From Tetragonia tetragonoides (taxonomy: Eukaryota > Streptophyta > Magnoliopsida > Caryophyllales > Aizoaceae): a stretch of DNA of 64,000 nt. The DNA lies in NCBI GenBank assembly GCA_038025085.1, contig CM076143.1, positions 14,679,501 to 14,743,500 on the forward strand, given 5' to 3'. Shown here piece after piece: positions 10,000 through 22,600 of the stretch. The position numbers and the translations under genes were made by a program. How positions within the stretch are numbered: the stretch's first letter is position 1; the number at the start of each line of letters is the position of its first letter. The notes beneath the pieces were generated by a model. The model had not been told where the DNA came from and ran no database searches. It worked only from the letters and a program-made list of their open reading frames with translations.

Positions 10000-12000
10000 G
10001 AAATGCGCAAAAGTAATTGAGCTGGGTGTAAAATTTTGATTTTTCTATTTGTCAATCTTTTATCATTACTGCGCCATTCATTTTCACGCTTTAGTCTACC
10101 TCAAGGTGGTTTTTTGTAGCATTGTCATGCCCACTGCATTCAATTATCCACGTCCCGTCCTTCTATTGTCCATCCATTTGCTAATTCGTCAGTTATAATG
10201 GGAAGATATTATGCATCTTATATTCCACAAAAAACCATTCAGCACATAATGACAGCATACCATCATATGATTGTTTGGCAGTAGCTCAAAAATTGAAGTC
10301 AGATTACCTTCAATGTTTCATACAGTGTTTTAACTACTTATACATAAAAAGATAAAGCAATAAAAGAAAACGAACTACTTGTATATATAATGCACTTCAA
10401 CAACTAATGTCAATTTTTATCAAGCTATAGCCTACAGATATTAAAATACATATGGGCCATATGGCTATATGAGGATGAAATGAATGATCTTCAAGCCGGT
10501 TTACGATTTACTATGCTTGCAAGATGCGACTCTCCAAACAGAGAACCTCTGATTTTACAAATATCATTGGAGAAGACCAAATTGTTTGATTGAGAAATTG
10601 AGCGTTGCATTCTGATAGTCGTACTACAACACAAATGGCCATAATAGTTAAGAGTAGTAACAAAGTCACTGACAACTGAATCATCATTCAATCTATGACC
10701 AAAAAAGTAAATTGTTTATGAAGCAATTGCACTTACATACTTCTCTGGTAATCGCCAACTCTAATGCTAAATATGGTATTGAAAAACTTTTGAACCTAGA
10801 AACAGAAATACTGATAATCAGCAGGAACAAATAGCAAAAATAAATAAATCCAACCTTACCTTGGCCGCCAGCTATAGCACAGAGATAAGAAAACTTTGGT
10901 CTTGCCTATTTTTTGGAGAAATGTTATCATGATTATACTTGAGAGCAAACGGATGATGTGAAAAATGAAGAGTCAAAGCCAGAGGATGAAGAAAGGCTGA
11001 ATTAGAAAGAGCAAGCAAATAAAGAAAACTCTAGGCCAAGCTTTTAGTCTATAACTCATTGCAATTCCAAGAAAAGTAGTCTAGAGAAATTGATAGAATA
11101 CTGTAGATAAAATATCTAGATTAGAAGATACAACATCTCATGTCTAACAATAGGCAGGATCCCAATTTCAGAACAAATCCACCTTGAATTTTTTATCCAG
11201 AAAATTTTCATGAACCCAGAATGAGTGCAGCAACTATAGCAGGAGCAAATAGAATATACGACACAGAGAAAACCCACAAAAATTTGAATGACCCAGGACA
11301 TCATTTCATAATTAGAATCAAACGATTCTTCACCCAAAAAAAATAAATAAAACCAATGAGCATAAAAAAGGAAAAGCAAAAAAGAAATAAGAAAATGAGG
11401 GAATCAATTGACTAAGAACGCAATTGGGGAGAGCAAGAGAGTGAAAAGCATACAAATTACGGGTTCAGATAATGATTGGTAACAGTCTTGTTGTCCAACT
11501 TTTAACAATCATCTTACGAAATCAATTGGAAAACCAATGATCATAAAAAAGGAATTTTGCACATATTATCTTCAAGTTCATGCCCAACTCCAACCAATTT
11601 TGCACATATCAGAGCTCATGCCCAGCTCCTTTGCAGCATGCCACACCCCATCGATATGACAGACAATACGACCAAAATAAGTACACAAACAGAAAAAGAA
11701 GATTAACTCATACAAACAAACACTGGTTTCAACCAAAAATTTAACCAAAAAAAGAAAAAAGAAAAATGGAATTTACCCAACAACTTTTGAAACCAGAAAA
11801 TTTGAACCACAGAAAATTGGAAAAAGGATTCAACGTTGGCTTAAATTTGTGTCGCAATTGAAACCCTAACCAAATGGATTTCTACTCTAACAGTCTTCAC
11901 ATTTCGGAATCCTTTTTGTTTTGAGTAGATGCATATGAGGATCTAAAGCAAACTTTCAGTGTTGAAGACATTCAAGGGGAAAAATAAATAAGAAAACAAA
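10000..12000. other. Helitron interior, no recognisable gene
   Basis: The short frames at 10491-10691 and 11116-11379 (minus) carry no known motif. The sequence looks like intron and intergenic DNA carried inside the Helitron. Confidence 0.4.
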
Positions 12001-12111
12001 TAGGAAAAAACTTACAGAGTTTGTGGCTCCAAGCTGTGAAGGATGAGGAGAAGAAATTAGAACCCTTCCCATTTTGCGGTACCCGATTTGTACTAAGAAG
12101 AAACTACAACA

Positions 12112-12564
12112 TGAGAATTAGAAGAGTTCTTAGCTTCAATCATGAATTTCGTTGGTACCACAGGAATAATAGAGGAAGAAGTTGGGAGAAAAGAAGAAGA
12201 AGAAGATGTGCTCTCCTTGCTACCGTCTACGAGCTTTGGCTGGAACGAAACTCTAGACTTTTTAGAGGTACACATAGAGATATAGCACAGGTTGTAAAGA
12301 CTATAAAATTCATAGTCAGTATACGTATGCTGAATTGTAAAGCTGATTGTATAGATGATTACACAACTGTAGATAGGCTTTTGGGGTAAGTTTGGTGTCA
12401 TACACGATAGTTTAGCTATGTGGGTTGGGATTTAGCTGTTTTGAGGGTACCTTTCTGGTATGCCTTTTAGGTGTATTAAATTTTTGAGGGTGCTTCTCTG
12501 GCATCCCTTGGGTGAATGGAAATGATACTTACCATTTTTCCAAAAAAAAACTTGAGAATTAGAA
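12112..12564 (+). mobile_element. 5'-truncated LINE insertion with 12-bp target duplication
   Basis: The body (12124-12552) encodes ALLATVYELWLERNSRLF, which matches the C-terminal end of plant L1 ORF2 proteins (the stretch after the zf-RVT domain). A 3' UTR rich in TTTTGAGGGTAC and TTTTTGAGGGTGC words follows, then an A-tail of nine (about 12542-12550). TGAGAATTAGAA occurs on both sides (12112-12123 and 12553-12564), so the insertion is complete and 5'-truncated. The stretch includes a GAAGAAGAAGAAGA run. Confidence 0.75.
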
Positions 12565-12855
12565 CATGCAAGTCAACAATAATAGAAATTATCAAATTGA
12601 ATCTCAAACAAACATAATTTTGTTCTTCTAACCCCCAAAAAACTCAGAATTGAAAACAAAAGAAATATGTACAGATCTGCTCATAGTTTGAAATGCAACT
12701 AAAACATAAATCAAAACCTCAAATGGTAGAACGAAATACAACATAGTCACCAAAAGTTAATCTTCAAAAATACTTAAAAACATAAAATATAGATAAGCAT
12801 ACATATTTCTTAATGAAGATAATCGGATAAAAAAAAAAAGCAGACACGAACTTAC

Positions 12856-12886
12856 GGGTTTTGATGGTGATATCCTGTTCTGCCAT
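12856..12886 (-). pseudogene. Captured exon 1 of ribosomal protein S24 (eS24)
   Basis: Read on the minus strand from an ATG at 12886, ten codons give MAEQDITIKT and are followed by C and a consensus donor GTAAG. The family's start is of the form MA.xxVTIRTRKF, so the peptide and the place of the donor agree with exon 1 of a plant RPS24 gene. The pyrimidine-rich stretch upstream on the minus strand (12890-13000) looks like a leader. The later exons are not found inside the Helitron, so this is a gene fragment. The evidence is only ten residues plus a splice site, so the call is moderate. Confidence 0.5.
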
Positions 12887-13305
12887 TTCTCTAAACAATC
12901 CCTCCCATAAAATCAGAGAAAAAAGGAGATGGTTGTGTACTTGGATTGTGAGTAGTAGAGGAAAATTAAAGGGGAAAAGGGTGAAGAGAAAGTGACGACG
13001 CCTAGGTAAACAGGTAATTTATCTTCCAAGAATTCAATTTCCAAGGATGGATTTCCTGGTTCCTCTAGAGAAATCTTGGGAGAAGTAGAGAAGTTTAAGG
13101 GTGAGGAAGTGGTTGGTGCACAGTAATTACGTTTGACTGAGTAAGATGATTTGGTCAGTATAATAGGGGCTTAAATGGCTGAGGAAGTGGGAAAAAAGGA
13201 AGCAGTGATTTTGAGCGGGAAAAAAACGCATTAGAGACTGCCACGTGGCATTAATAGCTTTTGCTTTAGTATATTTTAAAGATTTAATAAAATAAAATAG
13301 GATAC

Positions 13306-13410
13306 TTTTTAGATACGTATTGGATACGTATCCATCCGTATCCCATGCGTATCCTAACCGTATCTGTATCCGAAACGTATCGGATACGAGATATTTGTGT
13401 TGGGCCAAGG
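13306..13410. repeat. Right arm of the GGATAC-rich element
   Basis: Repeated ACGTATCC, CCGTATCC and CGGATACG words lie in mostly inverted order relative to 9160-9240. The sequence ends shortly before the promoter of the MSI4/FVE gene. No target duplication could be fixed. Confidence 0.5.
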
Positions 13411-13527
13411 TATCCGTCCATCAGAGCCCAAAAGGCCAAAACAAAACATAAAATGGATCAAACAAACCCTGAAAATTATTATCCAATAAATCCAAATCCA
13501 ATCCATTGAATTTTGAAACACACTCCC

Positions 13528-13534
13528 TATAAAT
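13528..13534 (+). promoter_or_regulatory. TATA box of the MSI4/FVE gene
   Basis: CTATAAATG lies 123-129 bp upstream of the start codon and is followed by a pyrimidine-rich leader (TTTCTTTCTCTCTCTG at about 13588). The spacing fits a transcript start near 13560. The transposon nest ends only about 110-140 bp upstream. Confidence 0.6.
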
Positions 13535-13656
13535 GAGCGTAAACGTTTTTGTTTCCAAAATCTCTTTTTTCCTTAAAACTATTTTCTTGATTTCTTTCTC
13601 TCTCTGTACATTCGGGTCCCGCATTTGTCCCCCTCAAATTAATACTCTCAAAAACA

Positions 13657-16600
13657 ATGCAGCACACTGAGCAGAAACACAAGCTGAAACACCAGCAACA
13701 GCAACAACCGAAGAAGAAGAGAGGGAGGCCATTGAAGAAGAGAGAGAAAGTTGAGGAGAGAGAAACACAAGTAGTTGAAGAAGAAGAATCAGAAGAAGAA
13801 GAGGAGAGAGAAAGTTTTGAGAATATGAGAGGAAAAAACCAATCTGCTGTTGATGAGAAGTATGGACAATGGAAGACTCTTGTTCCTGTTCTTTATGATT
13901 GGCTTGCTAATCATAATCTTGTTTGGCCTTCTCTCTCTTGTCGGTATGGATTTATTTCTCTCTCTCTAGATTTTTTATGCGAAATTCTAGGGTTTGTTGT
14001 TTTGCTGTTGTGAGTAGGTGAATTGGGATTGTTTTAGACCTAGATGAGGGAAATGACGGGTCTTTATGTTGTGATTTTGTAATTGGAAATTAATTTGGGG
14101 GTTGGATTGTGGTTTTGCAACTTAATTTGGGTGTTGTTCATTTTGTGGAGTTGTGTTTTCGTGATAAGTTTGAGTTGTTGTGGTTGATGATTTGGTGAAT
14201 TAGGTTTATGTTAGGGTCCAAAGCGCGTGACTTGATTCTCAATAGTTGTATTGATGATAATTAAGATCAACAAAGTTTCGAAGTTAACAATGTACTAGCT
14301 CATTTCGATGAATTTTGATGAAGCTGAAGCTGAAGCATTAAGCTTCTTTGTAGCACCAGCATAAAAGTTTTAGTAGGTGGTGTGGTTTTGCAAGTTATGA
14401 TTTTAGTTGATGTAGTTAATACCTGCTATTATCATGTTTTTGAGATTCTGCTGTCATCTCCCATTGAATTTTTGGTGAATTAAGTATATGTTGGGGTTCA
14501 AAATGCTCAACTTATTTGACAATCCTTTTTTGATTTACTGAAGACCGCCAACGTGCTATAATTGACAAAGCACTAGTTCATTTCTATGAAGCTGAAGCTT
14601 TTATGTGACTGCAGCATAAAAGGTTCAAATAGGCTTTTCTGTAGTTTTTATGGATTAGAGTATATTGGCATGACGCATATATTTTCCAATTTATTTATTG
14701 CTTATGCAATTTGGTACATCAACTTTTATCAAAAACCTACTTCTCCGGTAATATATAAACTCAAATTGAAGAAAAGAAACTTTACGAGAATGGAGTACAT
14801 TGTTGATTTTATTTTAATGGAGTTAATTGTTGGATTTTTTTTATAAAAGACTCGATTTGAGTGAAAAGGATAAAAGAAATGAAATTTAGATTGTGTATGA
14901 TGCCTTGTAATAAGGAGATAAGAATACTTTAGCTGATGCTAGTGTGTGTCTTAAATGTGAATCATGGTCATGTGTAGGTGGGGCCCTCAGCTTGAGCAGG
15001 CTACTTACAAGAATCGACAGCGTCTCTATCTCTCTGAACAGGTATTGCTCTCCCCTCCGTACTCTTTGTTTGCGTCTTATTTCTATTCTACATTGTGCTA
15101 CATGTCACGTGTTGTTTTAAACTTTTTTGAAGCAGTTCTTCTGTTTCATATGTTTGGGGAATTTGAAAGCAATCTGTGATTCTTGTGCCTATAGCGATAC
15201 ATGTACATGTGGTGTTCTCGTGTGCTATGTCATATCATCTATTGGCATTATGTATACTTTTTTATGCTGATCATGTATGTGTTTGGGAAATGCTGATCAC
15301 GGTCTCCAAGATGACACTTTGACCATGGATTTTGAAAATATAATGAAAAATGAATCTAGGAATAGTATTTTACTTTGTAAATCTTTATACTTTTTCTTAA
15401 AGTTAAAGACTTCACTACAGCACTAACTACATGAAAGGGAAGTCAGTCTTCGTGGTCAAAGTTTGTAAACATTGACCTCAAAAGGTCACATGGAAGGAGA
15501 TTTTGGAACAGGGGGAGTAGTTAATACCAGTGGATTGAATTGCATTTTATGCCCGCGCTTGAATCAACATGCTGCTCTAGTTATAGTTATCATAGATGGT
15601 CATTCTATTTTCGACTTCTTTCGCAGACTGATGGCAGCGTGCCAAATACACTGGTTATAGCAAACTGTGAAATTGTTAAGCCAAGAGTTGCTGCTGCGGA
15701 GCATATCTCCCAGGTAAGCTTATCTCCTCATTATCATGTTGCTTGGTTTACATTTTCTTCGTGTGTTTATCATCTTGAAGGTCAACAAAAGATGGAAGGG
15801 ATATGCCCACTAGTTTATCAAATCCTCCTTAATGGCCTGTTTGGATATGGCTATTTGATTTCAAATTCCTCATTTGGCCCAAATCAGGTGTTTGGCAATC
15901 CAAAATATTATACATTTGTATTTGGGCCAAATCTGAAGTAATTTGGATAGGCCTTTGAAGCTTGTATTTCAAATACACACCAAAACACTATCAATTTGAA
16001 ATTCAGCCCACCTCACAAATCACAATACAAACCCATACCACTCTCTCTCCTCTCTCTCTCCTCTAACCACGACACACACACACACTCTCTGCCTCCACCA
16101 CTCTTTCCTCTCTCTCTCCTCCCCTGCTTCCACCTCTCTTTCCTCTCTCTCTCTCTCCCCTGCGAACACAAAGCTCTCCCATGGAAGAGAAATCTGTGCA
16201 CTGAACCAAATTAAGCACCCAATGAAACAAATACGTAAGGATCCAGATCGAAATCGAAACAAACACTCTTCTCGGTGATCATCAAAAATCAGGCGTTGGT
16301 TCGTTAAAATGGCAAAATTGTAGCACCATCGCCAAAACCTTAATGCTCTCTGATACAAGATACTTCATGCCAAATCACAGCATCATCGCCAAAAAGATTT
16401 TCCTGTTCGATTTAGCGATCTTTTTGAATGTATTTGGAGGATTCTTAGACTAGGAATCGAATTGAGCATATTGAGTTTTGGGGATAAATAGAGAATTAGG
16501 GTTAGGGTTTGGGTTTGAGGAACAAGGGATAGAAAATAGAAGCTTGGGTTTAAGAAAAAGAGAGAATTTTTTTCTTTTTGCATAAAAAATGTTAATTTAA

Positions 16601-19600
16601 TTTTTTCTCTCTGTTTTTTTTTTTTTTTTTTTTTTAGTGAGTCAATTTATTCTTTTAATCTTGATCAGAATTTGATATCAGGTAGTGTTTACATTCGTTC
16701 ATAATTAAGAAAGTGAAATTGTATAGCTAACCAAACAATAGTTGGATTTCGAATTGTACAATTGAAATTTCTTGTTTTGTCCAAACAAGAAATTTAGATT
16801 TCAAATTGATGAATTGAAATTCTTTGTTTTCCCAAACAATGGAATTGATTTTGAATTGCACAATTTCAATTTATGGAATTGAATTCATGATATTCAAATC
16901 AAATATTGGTATCCAAACGCACTCTAAAGTAAATTGATTATACATTTGATGTTTGAGAAAATTTGTATTTACTCCCCTCACTTACTTTCCCAAAAATTAA
17001 AGTGGTAGTATTTCTATTTTGCATTTTACTTGTCCTGTTCGGATCCTAGTAATACATTTGTTTTCTGTTGTTCCAGTTCAATGAAGAAGCACGCTCACCA
17101 TTCGTGAAGAAGTACAAGACTATTATACATCCTGGAGAGGTAAGGAAAAGATCTTTATAAATGCTTAAGCTTCTGATTTCTGGTCATACAAACGTACTGA
17201 ACATGCATTTAGTGCTCAAGGTGAAGAATGCTCTTTTTTCTTTCATGCTAGATTTTTTGCTGAATTTGTTAATCTCATTGGGATTTGTATCAGTGAAAAG
17301 GATGGAAGGTTAAACATCCCTAGGTTGTTTCTCTTAACTGCTTTTCCTATGATATTCAGAGTGTGCAAGGTGGAAAGCTAATGGAGGTCCACTTATTTTT
17401 TTGGCTTATGCTCGATTTACTAGAGGTTTCTGATATGGTTGCACATATTTTGACTTCATTTTGCAGGTGAACAGAATCAGGGAATTGCCTCAAAATAATC
17501 ATATAGTTGCCACCCATACCGATAGCCCTGATGTAAGCACTCCTGAAATGTGTAACTATACAATAGAAAATTCAATGTCTGATGTCAGAGCCTTCTTTCA
17601 CTCGCCTTTGCTCTTCCCCTCTTCTCTTTTATAGTTGGTATAGCTTATACAATTTTGTTGTTAGGTTTTGGTTTGGGATGTCGAGGCTCAACCTAATCGT
17701 CATGCTGTGTTAGGAGCTCAGCCATCTCGTCCAGATTTAGTATGTTGCGGTTTTCTTGTCGTTCTCTTTTATAATAGTTGTCTGGCTTATAAAGCTCACG
17801 ATGCTTACAAGGGCATGCCAATCACTTTGCAGGTATTAACTGGACATCAAGAAAATGCTGAGTTTGCTCTTGCTATGTGTCCAAAGGAACCTTATGTGCT
17901 ATCTGGAGGTATCAAAGACTGTATCCTTAAGCTATGTTCAAATATTTCACATTTTTGTATCTCATAGTGATGTATAGTTCCTCTCAACCGCCACTGAACT
18001 GAAATTAGCTTGAAATGTTACAGTTAATAAATTGTTCAGTTACAATTAGATGGGTATCATCGTCACAAGCATTCTTTTCCTTTCTCAGGTTGTTAGGGTT
18101 CGGTATTTAATGTTGTATATTCTGTGTCTCTTGTGGTTTCTGTTTATGGTGCTTGTTTGAGCTAGCCTCTCTGTAGTTCACATGAGTTTTCAATGTGCCA
18201 CTCTTGATTTCTTTTGGTTTGCAGAATTAGTGACTTATCAATTATGAAACGGAACTCTTGCAGGAAAGGACAGGTCCGTGGTCTTGTGGAGTATACATGA
18301 CCATATAACATCAGCAGCCTCAGACCCATCAGCTAACAAGCCTCAAGGATCCGGGGTGACAATTGTTAAACAAAATGGGGAGAGTCCTTCTGTTGGACCT
18401 CGTGGCGTATTCCAAGGCCACGAAGATACTGTGGAAGATGTGCAATTTTGTCCTAAAAGGTACTTGTTATGAACTTATTTGGATCTATAATAACTACCTA
18501 AAATATCTGAAAACCTAACTTTTAGGAAACATTAAATGTTTGATTTTGGGGTTTTGCTATTATGACCATTTGGTTTTGACTGTTTCACTATACTTCTGAA
18601 GCTCACAGGAGTTCTGCAGTGTTGGGGATGATTCGTGCCTCATATTGTGGGATGCTCGAGCTGGAGCTGGCCCAGCCATTAAGGTATATCATCCGTCCAT
18701 GTGTCACTTAGTTCAATAAACTTGATTAGTTCATCTGTGTTACCCCCCTCCCTCCCCAGGTGGCCAAGCTTGGAGAAAGGGGAAACATATAATGGTAAAC
18801 AACCTGATAATGATAATAGAATTGACGATCAATTCTCCCCACCATGCAAATACAGTGTGCTAAAACAACTGCACGATATGAAAGAACTGCAGGAAGTACT
18901 TGTGGTAGTATCTTGCATTACTTTTCCCCCCTCCTAAAATGTCTACCACTAAATTTCCTAGCCCTTAGCAGAATATATATCCTAGCCTAACAAACTTAAT
19001 CCAGTTATTCTTCACTCACTCTCGTAAATATCTATATGGTGTTTTGATATATGTTTATGTTCGTAGCCCAGCAAATTTGATCCATCAATATGTCTCTCTC
19101 ACACACCCATAGATGTGGGCAACTTGTTTAAATTCTGAAATTATGGCATGTTTGGCTAACTATTATGATTGGTAACTATCAGTTCTCAACCTTAACAATT
19201 GATTCTATGTGCTACATGCTGGTCTGGTGGCTGAACTGTGGTTATTCTATTTGCAGGTTGAGAAAGCTCATAATGCTGATCTTCATTGTGTTGATTGGAA
19301 TCCCTTTGATGAAAATTACATTCTTACAGGGTATGTTCTGGATTGATGCTTTTGGTTTATGAAATGTGAGTGGTTTATCATAATTCATATTGTTAATGTG
19401 GTTTGGTTGTCGTGTTGAACGTTTGTTGTATATTTTAAGTTCTTATAGATTACCATAACTTTTTGGACAATTCTTTCAGATCGGCTGATAGCTCTGTGCG
19501 TATGTTTGACCGGCGGAATCTTACTTCTGGTGGAGTTGGATCACCTGTTCAGAAATTTGAGGGCCATAAAGCCGCTGTTCTTTGCGTCCAGGTTCTGATT

Positions 19601-22600
19601 AGCTTTCCTGAACGCATTTATGTCTTACATACTGCTTGGAAGTCTATCCCTAACATTTCCTTTCTTCCAGTGGTCTCCTGACAATGCAACTGTTTTTGGA
19701 AGCGCTGCAGAGGATGGTATTCTTAACATTTGGGACTATGAAAAGGTTTGTGATATTAACATTTATTCTAATCGTGGTTGTATGCAGTTATGGTTTAAGC
19801 ATATGTGCTAGTAGTCTTACGGTTACCAAATAAGGAACAAACTACTATGCCTAGGGTCAACTAATATGCTGTATAACTTTTTATTGAAGTTGTGAGCAGT
19901 TGTTCTTCCCCTCCCTCTCATTCCCTCAAACCTTTACATGCTGCAATCATGCATTATTTTACTTTATTGCTTTCCCTTTAGGCTTTAATCACATGCAAGA
20001 TTATCTGGCTATCTGAAATATAGTTGATCTTTCCATCTAGCTCTAGCTCCAACTCCAACTCCAACTGTTGCTGACTCCACAGTCCACACCTTAGTTTTGA
20101 GGTGGGGTGCCACATGGACTGGGGTAACGTGGGTTTCTTCTGTCAGATTGCACCATTTACTTCTACTGCAATCATATGTTACATTTTCGTGGGTCTCTTA
20201 CCTCCAATTTCTTGACTTACCATCTTTGTTGGGTCATGAGATGCTCAACTCTCAAGATCAGTCAATTTGAGTGTGAGATGAATGTTCTCAAGTTTTTATT
20301 GTTTTATTGAAAAATGAGTTTTTGCTACCATTAAAATATAAGGTACCTAAAAATGTAGCATTAACTCCCAACATTTATGTCCTGAATACCTGTTGATTCT
20401 CGTACCTATGTGCCCATCAAACTTGCCTCGTATGGACAAGAGTCTCCTCAAACAAAATCCCTTATCTACTCACATCATATCATCCAAGAACTAGTTGATA
20501 AGGGGCTGTTGTGGAAAAGTAAAATATTTTCTGCATATAGAATACACGTGAGAATGTGTTCCAAATAGCATGTTCATCTCTCCCTCTACTATCTTCATTG
20601 CTACGCCACCAAATCTCCCATCATCACCAACCTAAACTTTGCTACCTAACAACCAACTGAAGGATGTCAGGGCCGACCAAGGGATGACTGGCCAAAGAAC
20701 GATCAACTTCTCTCACTCTCATTCCAGATTACACCACTAGACCAACACCATGCTGCTTGCTAATGATTAATGAGGTCCACAATGGGATATTTTTCTACTA
20801 ATATTGACGATCACCTTGGACTGTGGTTTCATGATGGGAGGAATGACAATAGGAGATGATTGGGGTGGGAGAGAGGGGAAGGGAGAGGGACAACAAGTCG
20901 TGGGATAGGTTGCAAAACATATGAAAAAACCGTCTCTCCCTCTCTCCTTCTCCCTTTACTTTCATCATTTTCTGTTTCAAGTAATGTTAGTCTCTCGTAT
21001 GTGAGTTATTTTTTCCCTTTCTAGGCTAGTATTTGTCTCGCTTATAGTGTGAGTTTGCTGTATTATTAGGATGAAAATATTCTGGAATTTAAGCGGATGA
21101 CTATGTTTGTCAGATTAGGGATCTGAGGTTGGGGTCGGGGTGGATCCACGGATCGGACTTATCTATTTTAAGGATTGTTTTTCCTTGTTTTTGTTTTAAT
21201 TTGAATTTTCTAATTGTCATATTGTATCCGAGTATTCGGCACGAATACTTCTGTTTAAGCGAAGCATCTGAGTAGCATAGGTCTGACTTACATTTAGGAA
21301 TCTCTAGTCTATACTCACTGTTGGAAAGGGGTGTATTTTTTTCTTGGCAGGAGGATTGTGATCTATTAGTCTTTTTCTTTGTGCGGACTCCTTGTCCTCT
21401 GATGTTGTAATTTTCTTTTGGTTTTAATAATATTTCTCTTCATCTTAAAAAGGCTTCAGTTAACATTTAACATTTCACGTCTTATCTAAAAAACATTTAA
21501 CATTTCACTTTCTTCAATTGAATTATTGCTACTAAAATCATGAAGAGAGTAGCAAATTGACCCTTGTGTGTATACTCCACAAATTAACTTACTCGGACAA
21601 ATTCCTCATTCCTCTAGCAATCAAACCCAAATTTCCAATTAAAGGCAAAGTGTGAACCTTATTATTGCACGTGGGTTCTTAGAGAGCAAAATTATTAAGA
21701 GTTAAAAAAGGCAAGTACACCACAAGTGTCTTGTGTGAGTGATTCGGCACTCTCATCCCTTAACCAAGGTCGGGGGTTTGAATCTTGGGAATGGAAGCAC
21801 TGCTTGCTGGGAGCGCTTTACCCTTTCGTGGGCGGACTCGGTGCGAACATGATTAGTCCTGACCCAAAGGGTCTAGGGTGAACCTGTGGTCCAAACAAAA
21901 AAAATATAATAAAGAAAAGTACAAGTGAGAAAATTGTGTACTCTTCATCCAAATCCCTCCTCCCTACCCCAACATCTTGTAACTAGAGATAGAAGCTAAA
22001 AATTTTCAAATCTGATGGAGGTTGAAGTTCCTTGAATGGTGTCACTGTATAATGTAAGAATTTTACATTGTATGCCTCTGGACCTGTTCATTAAACGAGT
22101 TACGTTAGGTTAGTTTATGAGTGATGTTCGTTATCATTTGGTGACCGTCTGTATTCTATTGGCTATTGTCCCTGTTTGTATGGTTCCTTCATGATGATGG
22201 ACAAGCTATAATACTTTCTTGAAAAAGCATTTATGTTTACATTTTCAAGCATACAATTGTATCTCCTTGAGTTTTTGTTTCCTCTGATGTGCACTTAGTC
22301 CAGATGTTTTCATTGAATTTTTTCGGCAATCTTGTATGACTTTCTTTGAGTTAAATGCTGCATTATTTTCCAGGTGGGTAAAAAGAAAGAGCGTGGGGTA
22401 AGGACACCAAATACTCCACCAGGACTGTTCTTCCAGCATGCTGGGCATAGGTTAGGCTTTGTCTTCTTTATGCAATACAATGTGCTTATTCCCCATTCTG
22501 TTAATGGTGATTGTGTTTGGGCATTCATAGCATCTCCATAATAGGTGTCATAATGTTGAATTTCATGAAGATTTTGATGAGTTCATCAAATTTTAAAGTT

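Larger units (their letters stand above)
9919..13282 (-). mobile_element. Helitron, 3.36 kb, minus strand, with nested LINE and gene capture
   Basis: The minus-strand 3' end reads CCCGTGCATCGCATGGG, then TACTAAA, then CTAG, then T. The minus-strand 5' end reads TCTTTAAAATATACTAAAGC, preceded by A. Insertion between A and T with no target duplication fits a Helitron. No Rep/helicase is seen, so it is non-autonomous. It carries a probable captured exon 1 of ribosomal protein S24 with its leader (12856-12886 and upstream) and a later 5'-truncated LINE (12124-12552). Several exon-like blocks on the minus strand (a GTAAGG donor near 10860 and a GTAAGT donor near 12015) suggest other captured pieces that I cannot identify. 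Confidence 0.65.

Noticed and set aside
17668..17967. Frame joining two WD40 exons across intron 6
   Set aside because: It retains an intron; family comparison and GT-AG borders support splicing at 17739/17833.
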